A stretch of DNA of 64,000 nt from an uncultured Prochlorococcus sp. (GCA_902571335.1 CACGBT010000004.1:23854-87853); one strand, 5' to 3'. Counted from the stretch's first letter, positions 52,940-64,000 are shown. The notes: generated by a model not told the origin, from the sequence alone. Program-made: numbers and translations.

Positions 52940-54753
52940 TACATTCTTTCTAAAGTTTCAATTCCTAAAAGCTCTAAGCTTAATTTTAGTGTTTTTGCAG
53001 TTAGGTCACATAAATTAAGCCTAGAAATTTTTATATTTTTTTCTTCTTTGAGGATTGGAACTTGATCATAGAATCTATTAAAAGTCTGACATAGCTCGAA
53101 CAGATAATTGCATAATCTATTTGGCATTAAGTCTTTTTCAATAGAAATTATGACTTCATCGAACTTAAGTAATTTTCTGATAAGTTTCCACTCAGATTTA
53201 TGTTCATAATTTACGTACTGAAAATCTTTAGAGTCATAAACAAAATTATTTTTTCTTTTAATTCCTAAAATTCTTACAAGTGTATATAACAAATAAGGAG
53301 CAGTATTACCATTTAGGGAAAGCATTTTATCAAAACTAAATTGATAATTGGTAATCCTATTTTGACTTAAATCTGCATACTTAACAGCTCCTAATCCAAT
53401 AATTCTTGAAGTATTTGCAATAAACTCGTCGGTCTCATAACGATCTTCATCTTCTAATCTTTTCAATAAATCTTCTTTTGCTCTTCTAACTGCTTCATTT
53501 AATAAATCTTTTAGGCGTATTGTTTCACCTTCTCTTGTCTTTAGTTTTTTGCCATCAATTCCTTGAACTAACCCAAAAGGGACATGGTCTACTTGACAAT
53601 TTTCTGGGATCCATTTTGCTTTTTTTGCAACTTGAAAAACTCCAGCAAAATGATTTGCTTGCCCATGATCAGTTACATAAATAATTCTTGAAGCATCATC
53701 GCCATTAGGAGGTTTATTGAATCTGTATCTTATAGCAGCAAGATCTGTAGTGGCATAATTAAAACCCCCATCTTTTTTTTGAATAATTAGCGGTAAAGGT
53801 TTGCCTTCTTTATTAGTCATCCCATCTAAAAATACACATTTTGCTCCTTGATCTTCTACTAATATTTTTTCTAAATTCAAATCATCAATAACTGATTTTA
53901 AGAAGGGATTATAAAAAGATTCACCTCTTTCTTCTATTTTTATTTTTAAATTTTTATAGATTTCATCAAATTCTTTCCTTGATTGATCACATAATAATTT
54001 CCAAGCTTTAATCGATTTAATATCTCCACTTTGTAACTTAACTACTTCCTCTCTAGATCTTTTTTGGAATTCAGATTCGTTATCAAATCTTTTTTTTGAT
54101 TCTTTATAAAATTCAACTAAATCACTTATTTTGATCTTTCCTATTTCTTCTAGATCATTTGAATATAAATCTTTGAGCTGAGTAATAAGCATGCCAAATT
54201 GTGTTCCCCAATCACCAACATGATTGAGTCTTAATACTTCATAACCTCTTAACTCGAAAATTCTAGATATTGAGTCACCTATTATTGTTGATCTTAAATG
54301 CCCTACATGCATTTCTTTAGCAATATTAGGGCTAGAAAAATCTACAATAACTTTATTGGACAAACCACTATCTAAATCTTTTCTTATTAGAGGTATGCCA
54401 GCCCTATTGCATTGAATATTTGACTTAATTTCATTTATTAGAACCTCATCTTTTAATTTTATATTTATAAATCCAGGTCCAGCTATTTCTAGACTCTTAC
54501 ATAATTTTGATATGCTTATATTTTTATTTAAAAGGTTAATAAAATCATTAGAAATATCTCTTGGGTTCTTTTTATATATTTTAGATAAACTTAAACAAAC
54601 ATTACATTGATAATCACCAAATTCCTCTTTTGATGATTGTGTAATTAAATTTTTTCGAAGAATTTCGAATTCTCCTTTTTTATCATTTTTTTCAAGACTA
54701 TCTAAAAGAGATTGTTCAAATTGTTTTGTTAATTCTTTAAAAATGATTAGCAT
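52939..54753 (-). CDS. argS: Arginyl-tRNA synthetase
   Basis: [31 protein letters not shown] (HIGH region), [16 protein letters not shown]-like C-terminus. Confidence 0.96.
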   Translation of the reverse strand: MLIIFKELTKQFEQSLLDSLEKNDKKGEFEILRKNLITQSSKEEFGDYQCNVCLSLSKIYKKNPRDISNDFINLLNKNISISKLCKSLEIAGPGFINIKLKDEVLINEIKSNIQCNRAGIPLIRKDLDSGLSNKVIVDFSSPNIAKEMHVGHLRSTIIGDSISRIFELRGYEVLRLNHVGDWGTQFGMLITQLKDLYSNDLEEIGKIKISDLVEFYKESKKRFDNESEFQKRSREEVVKLQSGDIKSIKAWKLLCDQSRKEFDEIYKNLKIKIEERGESFYNPFLKSVIDDLNLEKILVEDQGAKCVFLDGMTNKEGKPLPLIIQKKDGGFNYATTDLAAIRYRFNKPPNGDDASRIIYVTDHGQANHFAGVFQVAKKAKWIPENCQVDHVPFGLVQGIDGKKLKTREGETIRLKDLLNEAVRRAKEDLLKRLEDEDRYETDEFIANTSRIIGLGAVKYADLSQNRITNYQFSFDKMLSLNGNTAPYLLYTLVRILGIKRKNNFVYDSKDFQYVNYEHKSEWKLIRKLLKFDEVIISIEKDLMPNRLCNYLFELCQTFNRFYDQVPILKEEKNIKISRLNLCDLTAKTLKLSLELLGIETLERM

Positions 54754-54780
54754 TAATTATTCAATTATTTATCTATATAA

Positions 54781-55647
54781 TTAATTAATATAACGCATAC
54801 TCAAATCAATCCAATTACTTTTGGTGATTGAAGAACTTGTTGAAATCAAATCAATACCTTTTATTAGATATTTACTAATTTCTTCAGGGTTAATTCCAGA
54901 AACTTCTATTATCAAATTTTTATTTACTTCTTTTTTTAAGCTATTCATTGATAAATCTCTTAATTCTTGAACGTTTTTTTTGATTATTTCAGGGCTAAGT
55001 TCATCCAATAAGACACTATCTGCTCCTGCTAATACTGCTTCTTTTGCCTGTTCGATATTCTCAGCTTCAATTATGATATGAGTTGTAAAAGGCGAATTTA
55101 GTCGAATTTTTTTTACTGCATTATTAAGATTATCTGTCCATGCGATGTGATTTTCTTTTATCATGGCTGCATCGTATAATCCCATTCTATGATTGACTCC
55201 ACCTCCGCATTTGAATGCATATTTTTCAAATATTCTTAAGCCAGGAGTCGTTTTCCTAGTATCTGCTAATTTTATATTTGTACCTTCTAACTTATTTACA
55301 AGATTCTTTGTGTATGTTGATATTCCAGATAAATGCATTGCTATATTTAAGCTTACTCTTTCACTAGCTAGCAAACTTTTTGAAGGCCCATATATTTCTA
55401 AGAGTTTTTGATCTTTAACAAATTGATCTCCATCAGAGATATTAAATTTTGGACTTATTTTTAAATCAATTTTTCTTAAAATTTCTTTTATAATTTCAAC
55501 CCCGCAGAATATACCCTCTTCTTTTGCAATCCAATATGCATTACCATTCTCTTCTGTAATAGAGAAACTTGTAAGATCTCCCCTACCTATATCTTCATCG
55601 ATCCAATTATCAATGATTTTACTTATTATTGGAGTATTTAAATCCAC
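54781..55647 (-). CDS. nadC: Nicotinate-nucleotide pyrophosphorylase
   Basis: DEDIGRGDLTS, LADTRKTTPGLRIFEKYAFKCGGGVNHRMGLYDAAMIKENH, IIEAENIEQAKEAVLAGAD. Confidence 0.95.
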   Translation of the reverse strand: MDLNTPIISKIIDNWIDEDIGRGDLTSFSITEENGNAYWIAKEEGIFCGVEIIKEILRKIDLKISPKFNISDGDQFVKDQKLLEIYGPSKSLLASERVSLNIAMHLSGISTYTKNLVNKLEGTNIKLADTRKTTPGLRIFEKYAFKCGGGVNHRMGLYDAAMIKENHIAWTDNLNNAVKKIRLNSPFTTHIIIEAENIEQAKEAVLAGADSVLLDELSPEIIKKNVQELRDLSMNSLKKEVNKNLIIEVSGINPEEISKYLIKGIDLISTSSSITKSNWIDLSMRYIN

Positions 55648-55729
55648 TAAACTAAGAAATAATTAATTAATAAAAATTAAACTGAAGTTAGAGAATTAAC
55701 TATATATCACTATGTAATTTAACTCAAAT

Positions 55730-57112
55730 TTATTTACCAATACAAAATTTAGAAAAAATATTATCTAGAAGTTCCTCTGTTAATTCTTGACCAGTTATTT
55801 TAGATAAGTTTTGAATTCCATCTCTCAGCTCAATTGATAACAAATCAAATGGCAATTTATTTTCAATTATTTGATCAGTATCATTTAAATTAGATAAGCA
55901 AGCAGACAAATTTGTTAGATGTCTTTCGTTTAAAAATATATTGATATTTTCTACTTGTTTTAATCCGCATTTTTTTATAATTATGTCTATTAATAATCTT
56001 TCACCATCATTATTCTTAATACTCATAAGAATTGTGTTTTTTAACTCATTTGAATTAATATTTTTGCAATCAATTAAATCTTTTTTATTGCCCAAAATAG
56101 TAATTAATTTTTCTTTGGGAATTTCTTGTATTATTTTTTTGTCTTCTTCATTAAATCCTTCTTCAAGACTATAAATATAAATTATAAAATCTGACTCTTT
56201 TATTTTCCCAAAACTTTTTTTAATTCCAATACTTTCAATTTGTTCATGAGTTTCTCTTATGCCAGCAGTATCAATTATTTTCATTGGAATATCATTAATA
56301 GTTAAATTAACTTCAATAACATCTCTAGTTGTTCCAGGAATATTAGTTACGATTGCTTTCTCTTTTTTTGCAAGCAAATTTAATAAAGAGCTTTTGCCAA
56401 CATTTGTTTTACCTATAAGCGCAATGGATATTCCATTGTGAATATATGAATTTCTTTTTGCATTTTCTATTAGTAATTCTATTTTTTCTTTGACTTTTTT
56501 AATGTTTTTTAGGTATTTGGTGTAATCAAAATCTGTGAAGTCTTCTTCAAAATCAACTCTAGCTTCTATTTCGCAAAGTTGATTTATAAGGTCATTTTTA
56601 ATATCATCTATTTTTTTCTTTATTTCTCCTTGAACCCCGCTAAAAGCTAACTCTGCTGATCTGGTATTGCTTGCATTAATTAATTGATTAATCGATTCGG
56701 CCTGAGTAAGGTCTATTTTTCCATTAAGAAAAGCTCTTTGACTAAATTCTCCAGGATTTGCAAGTCTTACTCTAGAATTATTAGCTAATAATATTTTTAG
56801 AACTTTATTTACTAGGATAATTCCTCCATGGCAATGAATTTCAACAACATCCTCTCCTGTGAAGCTATTTGGAGATTTCATTACTAAAATTAAAACCTCA
56901 TCTATAAATTTATTTTGTTTTTTTTCCTGAATAAAACCATGAAAAACTCTGTGTGATTCCCATGCATATTTAGATTTAGTTTGAACAATCTTTTTGCAAG
57001 AATTTATTGAGTCTTTCCCTGATACTCTTATTATCGCAACTCCTCCTTTCCCTATACTTATAGCTGAAGCAATTGCTGCTATCGTATCTTCTGTAGTAAC
57101 TATCGAATCCAT
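55730..57112 (-). CDS. mnmE: tRNA modification GTPase MnmE
   Basis: [56 protein letters not shown]-terminal FSKFCIGK. Confidence 0.96.
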   Translation of the reverse strand: MDSIVTTEDTIAAIASAISIGKGGVAIIRVSGKDSINSCKKIVQTKSKYAWESHRVFHGFIQEKKQNKFIDEVLILVMKSPNSFTGEDVVEIHCHGGIILVNKVLKILLANNSRVRLANPGEFSQRAFLNGKIDLTQAESINQLINASNTRSAELAFSGVQGEIKKKIDDIKNDLINQLCEIEARVDFEEDFTDFDYTKYLKNIKKVKEKIELLIENAKRNSYIHNGISIALIGKTNVGKSSLLNLLAKKEKAIVTNIPGTTRDVIEVNLTINDIPMKIIDTAGIRETHEQIESIGIKKSFGKIKESDFIIYIYSLEEGFNEEDKKIIQEIPKEKLITILGNKKDLIDCKNINSNELKNTILMSIKNNDGERLLIDIIIKKCGLKQVENINIFLNERHLTNLSACLSNLNDTDQIIENKLPFDLLSIELRDGIQNLSKITGQELTEELLDNIFSKFCIGK

Positions 57113-57178
57113 CTCTCGCTTTGTTATGGATAATTAAGTAAGATAATCAAGAATTTAATTTTGAAATTTTCTTTCTGA

Positions 57179-57622
57179 ATGAGATTTAAAAGAGATATCA
57201 CCTATAAGAAAATTCTATCATTATTTAGGAATCAGAATGGAAGTCCATTCTTTAATTCTAAAGGTTTAGCTATAGGCGTATTTAGTGGCTGCTTTCCGTT
57301 TTTTGGGTTTCAGACTTTGATAGGAGTATTTTTTGCAAAAATAGCTAGGGGAAATATTGTTCTAGCCGCAATTGGTACCTGGATCAGCAACCCTTTTACT
57401 TATATTCCACTTTATTATTTTAACTATAAAGTTGGTTCGATTTTTTTAAATAATTCTTCTGATAAAATTCTTGAAAAAAGTTTAGTTATTGATGACTTGT
57501 GGAAACAAAGTAGAATTTTTTCCCTAAAATTACTCTTAGGTTCATCATGTGTAGGTATTTTATTAGCTTTGATTTGCGGCAGTATTGCTTTCTTTATCTA
57601 CAAGATAAAAAGTAAAAGATAG
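57179..57622 (+). CDS. DUF2062-family membrane protein
   Basis: GLAIGVFSGCFPFFGFQTLIGVFFAKIARGNIVLAAIGTWISNPFTYIPLYYFNYKVG. Confidence 0.88.
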   Translation: MRFKRDITYKKILSLFRNQNGSPFFNSKGLAIGVFSGCFPFFGFQTLIGVFFAKIARGNIVLAAIGTWISNPFTYIPLYYFNYKVGSIFLNNSSDKILEKSLVIDDLWKQSRIFSLKLLLGSSCVGILLALICGSIAFFIYKIKSKR

Positions 57623-57640
57623 ATTGATCTGATTTTAAAA

Positions 57641-59950
57641 TTAACTTTGACCAACTCTTGCAATATCTAAAACATCTGCCATTGATTTAATTTGTTCAAT
57701 TGTTTTGTGAAGTTGATTATAACTTTCGAGACCTACACAAAGATTTATGATAGCTGGTTTACCATAAGCAGTCTTAACATTTGCATCGCTAACGTTTATA
57801 CCTTTATCAGATAACCGCATAAGAATATCTTTAAGGACTCCAACTCTATCAATTACTTCTATTCGTAGCTGAATTGGAAACTTATTATCGCCAGTTTTAT
57901 TATCTTGATTCCAACCAACAGGTAATCTTCTTTCTATTGGAATTGGTATTACATTCTCACAATCTTCCCTATGTATGGTTATCCCATGGTTGCCGAGCGA
58001 TACAGTTCCGATAATATCCTCGCCTGGAAGTGGGGTACAGCATTTACCTATTCTGTAATCAAGACCTTCTATCCCGGAAATTGGTGATTTAGCTGCCACA
58101 TTAGATTTAACAGTGGATAAATTACTATTACTTTTAAGAGATTTTGCTATTTCGGAGTCAGAAACATTTTTTACATCTTCTGTTTGTAATTTTATTTCTT
58201 CTCTTAGTCTGTTTAATACTTGATGCAAAGTTAAACCACCAAAACCAAGAGATGCAAGAAGGTCTTCAGTAGTTTTTAAATTGCATCGATTTGCAACTTT
58301 TTTCATGGCTTCACTAGAAAGTAATGCGTCAAAACCGTTTCGACCTACTTCTTTTTCAAGTAAATCTCTACCTCTTTTAATCGTTTCATCACGATGGCTT
58401 TTCTTATACCATTGGCGGATCCTATTTTTAGCAGTTGGCGTAACTACAAAGTTCAGCCAATCCAAGCTTGGAGTAGCATTATTACTTGTCAAAATTTCTA
58501 TGAAGTCACCATTTTGAAGTGCTGTAGATAATGGAGAAAGCTTTTCATTAATTCTTATTCCATTACAGTGATTTCCAACTTCAGAATGAATTCTGTAGGC
58601 GAAATCTATCGCGGTAGATCCTTTCCTTAAACCAACAACATCTCCTTTTGGAGTGATCACAAATACTTCTTCATCAAATAAATCTTCTTTAATTGAAGCT
58701 AAATAATCATTATGATCCCCTTCATTACCTTCTTGTTGCCATTCTACTAATTGTCTTAGCCAATTAAATCTCTCGGCATTACTTTTAGCAGGAGAACCAC
58801 CCTCTTTGTATTGCCAATGAGCGGCGATACCATATTCAGCAATTTGATGCATAGAAGTAGTTCTAATTTGAACTTCAATAGGTCGATGTCTTCCAATCAC
58901 AGAAGTGTGTAAGGACTGATATCCATTGGGTTTTGGTAATCCTATATAGTCTTTAAATCGACCTGGAATTGGTTTGAAAGTATCATGAACAACTGCTAAA
59001 GCTCTGTAACAACTATCTGAATTGTCCACGATAATTCTAAGAGCAGCAACATCATAAATCTCGTGAAAATGCTTTTGTTGTCTTTCCATTTTGCTCCAGA
59101 TGCCATAAAGATGTTTTGGCCTTCCAGTTATTTCAAAATTTTTCAAACCTGCGGAAACCAAGTTTTCCTTCATAAGATTCAAAGTTACTTTTAATCTTTT
59201 TTCTCTATCACTTCTTTTAACAGCGATTTGATCTTTAAGATCTTGATATTCTTTAGGCTCTAGGAATTTAAAAGCTAAATCTTCTAATTCCCATTTAAAT
59301 CTGTTTATTCCTAGTCGATTAGCTAATGGTGCATAAATCTCTCTCGTTTCTCTTGCTATTCTTAGTTTTTTCTCATCATTTAGCCATTCAATTGTTCGCA
59401 TGTTATGAAGTCGATCTGCAAGTTTTACTAAGACAACTCTGATATCGCTGGCCATAGCCAAAAACATTTTCCTAAGATTTTCAGCTTGTGCTTCAGTCCT
59501 GTTGTTAAAGTGGATACCTCCTAATTTTGTTACACCTTCTACAAGTATTTTTACCTCTAATCCAAAATTTGTTTCTATTTCGGATAAATCAATGCCAGTA
59601 TCTTCAACTACATCATGTAAAAGTCCTGCAGCAATAACAGATGAACTAGCACCTATTTCTTTAAGGAGATTTGCAACAGCAATCGGGTGGATAATGTATG
59701 GCTCGCCGCTCGCGCGTAATTGTCCATCATGAGCTTTATAAGCAAGTTTAAAAGCCTTTACTATAAGGTTTTGATTCTCATCATTTTCTTTATTTGATTT
59801 TTCAAAATTATGAATATCTTTAAGAAGCCAATCGGGAATATTTATTTGATAATTCAAAGATTCACTTTCATATTTTTTATTTTCAGGCAAAATAGTTTTG
59901 GAAACTTCAATTTCGTTTTTTTCTTTTGAATTTGCAGCTGCCTCGGACAT
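57641..59950 (-). CDS. Bifunctional (p)ppGpp synthetase/hydrolase RelA/SpoT
   Basis: HD domain AGLLHDVVEDT, KLADRLHNMRTIEWL; synthetase YDVAALRIIVD, GRFKDYIGLPKPNGYQSLHTSV; TGS and ACT domains. Confidence 0.95.
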   Translation of the reverse strand: MSEAAANSKEKNEIEVSKTILPENKKYESESLNYQINIPDWLLKDIHNFEKSNKENDENQNLIVKAFKLAYKAHDGQLRASGEPYIIHPIAVANLLKEIGASSSVIAAGLLHDVVEDTGIDLSEIETNFGLEVKILVEGVTKLGGIHFNNRTEAQAENLRKMFLAMASDIRVVLVKLADRLHNMRTIEWLNDEKKLRIARETREIYAPLANRLGINRFKWELEDLAFKFLEPKEYQDLKDQIAVKRSDREKRLKVTLNLMKENLVSAGLKNFEITGRPKHLYGIWSKMERQQKHFHEIYDVAALRIIVDNSDSCYRALAVVHDTFKPIPGRFKDYIGLPKPNGYQSLHTSVIGRHRPIEVQIRTTSMHQIAEYGIAAHWQYKEGGSPAKSNAERFNWLRQLVEWQQEGNEGDHNDYLASIKEDLFDEEVFVITPKGDVVGLRKGSTAIDFAYRIHSEVGNHCNGIRINEKLSPLSTALQNGDFIEILTSNNATPSLDWLNFVVTPTAKNRIRQWYKKSHRDETIKRGRDLLEKEVGRNGFDALLSSEAMKKVANRCNLKTTEDLLASLGFGGLTLHQVLNRLREEIKLQTEDVKNVSDSEIAKSLKSNSNLSTVKSNVAAKSPISGIEGLDYRIGKCCTPLPGEDIIGTVSLGNHGITIHREDCENVIPIPIERRLPVGWNQDNKTGDNKFPIQLRIEVIDRVGVLKDILMRLSDKGINVSDANVKTAYGKPAIINLCVGLESYNQLHKTIEQIKSMADVLDIARVGQS

Positions 59951-60004
59951 TTTATATTACTTTAGATGTATTTTATTTAGGTCTAGAAAAATTTGCTATA
60001 AATC

Positions 60005-61603
60005 ATGAAAAAAAATAAAGAAAAAATTATTGTAGTTAAAAATCTTACTGTTAAATATGGTCTAAAACAGCAACCTATTATCAAAAATTTTAATTTGGAA
60101 ATAGATAGTGGGGATCACCTGGCTATAATAGGACCTTCTGGATGTGGAAAGACAACTTTTGCAAAAACATTAGTAAATATATTGCCCGAAAAGGCCACTT
60201 CTAAAGGTTATCTATCTATTTCTAGTGTAGATCCTAGGAAAATAAATAATAAAGATGCACAATTATTTAGAAGAAACAATTTTGGATTTATTTATCAAGA
60301 CTCTATAAAAAAACTTAATCCGCTAATGAGAGTTGGGGATCACTTATATGAATTATTTAAAACACATGATCAAACTAAATCATCTTTAGCTATTAAAAAA
60401 TTAGTAAGAGAAGTTTTTCAAAAAGTCGGAATTGAAGAAAGTAGACTTGATTCTTTCCCACATCAATTTAGCGGTGGAATGAGACAGAGAGTTTCTATAG
60501 CAATGGCACTTGCTTTGAAACCTAAATTATTAATAGCTGATGAACCTACAACAAGCTTAGATACCAAAACAAGTTTTGAAATTATGCAAGAAATAATTCA
60601 TCTATCTAATGAATTTGATACAACTTTAATTTTAATTAGTCATGATATTAATCTTGCAGCAAAGTGGTGTAAAAAAGTTGCAATAATTGAAAAGGGATCG
60701 ATTGTTGAAAAAGGGAATATATTAGATATTTTTCAATCACCAAAATCAGATATCGGGAAAAAGTTAGTAAATGCTTCAAAAATAGTATTACAACCGAATA
60801 CTAAAAATAATGCTCGAGATGAGCTCGTTCTAGAGGTAAATAACCTAAGGCATTGGTATAAATTAAATTCTTCAATTTTCATTAATAAATGGAATAAGGC
60901 TTTAAATGAAGTTAGTTTCAAGTTATATGAGAATGAGACTCTTGGAATAGTTGGTTCTTCAGGGAGTGGTAAAAGTACATTATGTAGGGCTTTAATTGGA
61001 CTTCTTAAAGTAAGAGGTGGTGAAATCAAAATTTATGATAAAAATCATGCATCGAAAAAAAATAAATCTTTTAAAAAGAACAATAAAGTGCAAATTATTT
61101 TTCAAGATCCTTTTTCAAGTTTGAATCCGAAAATGACAATTAAAAATATTTTGGAAGATATATTTTTTATTAACAAAATTTCAGATAAAAGAAAAATCCA
61201 AAAAGAAATAAAATTAATGTTAAGAAATTTAAATCTTCCCTTAAATAATGATTTTTTAAATTCTTATCCTAACCAATTATCTGGAGGTCAATTGCAAAGA
61301 ATTTCATTGGCTAGGGCGCTATTGTTGAAGCCAAAAATTTTAATTTGCGATGAGAGCGTAAATATGTTGGATGCTTCAGTAAAAATAGAGATTCTTGAAT
61401 TACTAAGAGTCTTTCAAGAAAAAATGAATTTAACGATTATTTTTATTACCCATGATTTAGGCATTGCTAAAAGATTTTGTAATAGGTTGCTAGTTATGAA
61501 TCATGGAAAGATAGTTGATGAAGGAGAAAGTTCTACAATATTCACTAAAACTCAAAACCCGTATACAAAATCGCTTCTAAATTCGTCTTTAAATCTCATT
61601 TAA
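60005..61603 (+). CDS. Fused dual-ATPase ABC transporter protein (oligopeptide/dipeptide type)
   Basis: Two complete NBDs: GPSGCGKTT/FSGGMRQRVSIAMAL/LLIADEPTTSLD and GSSGSGKST/LSGGQLQRISLARAL/LICDESVNMLD. Confidence 0.92.
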   Translation: MKKNKEKIIVVKNLTVKYGLKQQPIIKNFNLEIDSGDHLAIIGPSGCGKTTFAKTLVNILPEKATSKGYLSISSVDPRKINNKDAQLFRRNNFGFIYQDSIKKLNPLMRVGDHLYELFKTHDQTKSSLAIKKLVREVFQKVGIEESRLDSFPHQFSGGMRQRVSIAMALALKPKLLIADEPTTSLDTKTSFEIMQEIIHLSNEFDTTLILISHDINLAAKWCKKVAIIEKGSIVEKGNILDIFQSPKSDIGKKLVNASKIVLQPNTKNNARDELVLEVNNLRHWYKLNSSIFINKWNKALNEVSFKLYENETLGIVGSSGSGKSTLCRALIGLLKVRGGEIKIYDKNHASKKNKSFKKNNKVQIIFQDPFSSLNPKMTIKNILEDIFFINKISDKRKIQKEIKLMLRNLNLPLNNDFLNSYPNQLSGGQLQRISLARALLLKPKILICDESVNMLDASVKIEILELLRVFQEKMNLTIIFITHDLGIAKRFCNRLLVMNHGKIVDEGESSTIFTKTQNPYTKSLLNSSLNLI

Positions 61604-62555
61604 CTTTAAGAACACTTAGTAATTTTTGAAAATCTAATGGTAATTCCGATTCAAATATCATTTCTTTACCATTTATTGGATGTATAAGTCCAAGCTTGAT
61701 GGCGTGTAAAGCTTGGCCATCTAATTTACATGGTAGTTTTTTACATCTTCCATATAATGGATCACCCACAATTGGATGATTAATGTGAGCGCAATGAACT
61801 CTTATTTGATGCGTTCGCCCCGTATCTAGTTTGAAACTCATTAATGAGTAATTGCCAAATCTTTCTTCTAATTTCCAATAGGTACAGGCATACCTTCCTG
61901 AAGTTTCTTCAACTACTTTATATTTCAATCTATTTAATTTATCTCTGCCAATGTGTCCCACTATTTGGCCTTCTTCAGAATTAGGTGCTCCATGAATTAC
62001 TGCAATATATTCGCGTGATGCTATTTTTTCTTTAATTTGTTTCTGGAGATTTACTAATGCCTCTTGGCTTTTGGCAACCACCATACAGCCGGAGGTATCT
62101 TTATCTAATCTGTGAACAATCCCAGGTCTTAGTTTTCCATTAATTCCAGGTAGATCTTTACAGTGAAAAAGTAATCCATTCACTAAAGTTCCAGATTTGT
62201 GTCCAGGGGCTGGATGAACTATTAGACCTGATTGTTTATTGATGACTATGATGTGCTCGTCTTCAAAAATGATATTTAAATCCATTTTTTCAGGTTTCAA
62301 ATAAATAAGAGGTTCTGGAGGAGGCATCCATATTTGAACATTGTCGCCATTTTTTAATGGGGTCTTTGCTTTTGCGGTCTTATAGTTTACTAGTACTAAT
62401 CCTGAATTGATAAAATGTTGAATTCTTGCTCTACTTTGTTCTGGCCTTTTACTTACCAACCATCTGTCTAGCCTCATAGGCAGGGGTAGCTCATAAATAA
62501 TTTCTACAAGCTCACCTTCTCCACTGCCGAAAGAATTTTGATTATTTAATTCCAT
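61596..62555 (-). CDS. rluD: RluA/RluD-family pseudouridine synthase
   Basis: S4-like N-terminus, GIVHRLDKDTSGCMVVAKS catalytic motif, TGRTHQIRVHCAHINHPIVGDPLYG. Confidence 0.93.
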   Translation of the reverse strand: MELNNQNSFGSGEGELVEIIYELPLPMRLDRWLVSKRPEQSRARIQHFINSGLVLVNYKTAKAKTPLKNGDNVQIWMPPPEPLIYLKPEKMDLNIIFEDEHIIVINKQSGLIVHPAPGHKSGTLVNGLLFHCKDLPGINGKLRPGIVHRLDKDTSGCMVVAKSQEALVNLQKQIKEKIASREYIAVIHGAPNSEEGQIVGHIGRDKLNRLKYKVVEETSGRYACTYWKLEERFGNYSLMSFKLDTGRTHQIRVHCAHINHPIVGDPLYGRCKKLPCKLDGQALHAIKLGLIHPINGKEMIFESELPLDFQKLLSVLKVK

Positions 62556-63418
62556 ATTGGGACTTCTAAAGCAATTTTACCCAGCATTTGATTTCTATAA
62601 TCTTCCAATAATTTATGAGACATTCTCCTTTTATCACCTGAGGTATGTTTTGAAGCTGCTTCGTTGATCCAAGCAGAAGGACTCTTAAAGCCTTTGGTAA
62701 TATCAACTCCATATCTATTAGATATTTGTTTAACTGAGATATTCGCATTCTTATCTTTGTTGAGAGTTGATATGATTTTGATAAACCCAATTGCGACACT
62801 CTCTATTTCATAAGCAGCTTCACCAATATCGTCACACAGTGCAAGATTAAGTGCTGATCTTTGATCTTCTAAATTTGGAGGTATAACACCAGGAGCATCT
62901 AGTAGATCTATACCACTTTCTAATTTTATCCATCTTAAATTACGAGTCACCCCTGCTTTCCTAGCGCTATCTACAACTCTTTTTTTTGCAATTCTATTAA
63001 TTAATGCTGACTTTCCTACGTTTGGAAAACCAAGTGTAAGGGCTCTAATTGGCCTAATTCGCATTCCTCTAGAGAGTCTTCTATCGTCGATTGACGACCT
63101 AGAATCTTTGGCTGACTTACAAATTTCTTTAATCCCTATTCCTCTTTTAGCATCACACCAAAGAGGATATTGATCTTTAGCATTAAACCATTTGTTCCAA
63201 CTATTAATTGTATGAGGGGAGATCATGTCTGATCTGTTAACAACAAGAATATGTTTTTTATTATTTATCCATTTATTTAAGTGTGGATGTCCTGTTGACA
63301 AAGGAATTCGTGCATCTCTAACTTCTATGACTAAATCTACTTTATTGATAACTTCAGATAATTTCTTTTCTGCTTTTGCGATATGGCCTGGGTACCATTG
63401 GATTTTGGGTATGTCCAC
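62546..63418 (-). CDS. rbgA: Circularly permuted ribosome-assembly GTPase YlqF/RbgA
   Basis: IQWYPGHIAKAEKKL, VEVRDARIPLS, VVNRSDM (G4) precedes GFPNVGKSALINRI (G1) and LLDAPGV (G3). Confidence 0.93.
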   Translation of the reverse strand: MDIPKIQWYPGHIAKAEKKLSEVINKVDLVIEVRDARIPLSTGHPHLNKWINNKKHILVVNRSDMISPHTINSWNKWFNAKDQYPLWCDAKRGIGIKEICKSAKDSRSSIDDRRLSRGMRIRPIRALTLGFPNVGKSALINRIAKKRVVDSARKAGVTRNLRWIKLESGIDLLDAPGVIPPNLEDQRSALNLALCDDIGEAAYEIESVAIGFIKIISTLNKDKNANISVKQISNRYGVDITKGFKSPSAWINEAASKHTSGDKRRMSHKLLEDYRNQMLGKIALEVPIWN

Positions 63419-63556
63419 TTCAATAAATCAAATAAAATTTTGTATTCCTTATTAGTTTTTATAAGTTTCAAAAGTATTTACTTCTAAAGTTTAGTATAAA
63501 TTTAATGACTAAAAAATTTTTATAATCGTTAATTTTTAAAATTTATTAAGGCATAG

Positions 63557-63599
63557 GTAACAGTAACTACTTTTTAACCCAATAAGTCCAAATTAACGT
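63557..63599 (+). promoter_or_regulatory. Candidate NtcA-activated promoter: GTAACAGTAACTAC + 23 nt + TAACGT (TAN3T)
   Basis: Exact GTA-N8-TAC at 63557-63570, TAN3T at 63594-63599, upstream of pgk. Confidence 0.4.
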
Positions 63600-63632
63600 T
63601 AGGGTCTTGAGATTATAAATATAGCTTGTTTA

Positions 63633-64000
63633 ATGTCAAAATTATCTCTTTCCAGTCTTGATAAGACACATTTAGAAGGAAAAAAAGTTCTTGTAAGAGT
63701 AGATTTTAATGTTCCATTAAATGAAGATGGTCAAATAACCGACGATACGCGTATTCGTGCAGCGATCCCAACTATTGAATATCTTATTAATCATTCCGCA
63801 AAAGTTATTTTAGCTGCTCATTTTGGTAGACCAAAGGGTCAGGTAAATGAAAAAATGAGATTAACTCCAGTAGCAGCAAGATTAAGTGAATTGTTGGGGC
63901 AAAATGTTGCTCTTACTAACAGTTGTATTGGTGATGAAGCAGTTGCACAATCAAATAGCTTATCTAATGGAGATGTTCTTTTACTTGAAAATGTTCGTTT
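63633..64000 (+). CDS. pgk: Phosphoglycerate kinase, 5' part (runs off window)
   Basis: [60 protein letters not shown]. Confidence 0.95.
   Translation, partial: MSKLSLSSLDKTHLEGKKVLVRVDFNVPLNEDGQITDDTRIRAAIPTIEYLINHSAKVILAAHFGRPKGQVNEKMRLTPVAARLSELLGQNVALTNSCIGDEAVAQSNSLSNGDVLLLENVR

Overview
This 64 kb window reads as gene-dense, AT-rich core chromosome of a marine picocyanobacterium, most likely a high-light-type Prochlorococcus. The evidence is the low GC, short intergenic gaps, and cyanobacterial gene set: ycf3, ycf34, ndhA/D/E/F/G/H/I/M, crtB/pds, chlM, rpaA, rpaB, rbcR and men genes. About 69 protein-coding genes can be supported, the last (pgk) running off the right edge. I saw no rRNA, tRNA, CRISPR array, transposase, integrase, phage module or defence island. 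The main non-routine observations are: (1) prfB interrupted by an in-frame TGA with the classic RF2 programmed +1 frameshift signal; (2) a ~129-residue N-terminal extension on PlsX containing a 12-nt minisatellite (four tandem copies encoding ASNV/AGNV); (3) several probable start-site corrections (ycf3 GTG, ycf34, menE, scpA); (4) an exact NtcA-type GTA-N8-TAC site with a properly spaced -10 upstream of pgk; (5) a GC-rich inverted repeat just downstream of a perfect TATAAT in the purE/chlM divergent promoter; (6) a Cys-tailed PedR-like stand-alone LuxR regulator; (7) operon linkages such as ndhA-I-G-E-nadK-CYTH, ndhM-DUF3172 and rpaB-plsX-fabH-fabD-plsC; (8) clustering of crtB, pds and a Z-ISO/NnrU homologue. 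I do not see convincing evidence for a wholly new multi-gene system. The findings are leads, not discoveries. All family calls come from reading motifs by eye, with no database search.
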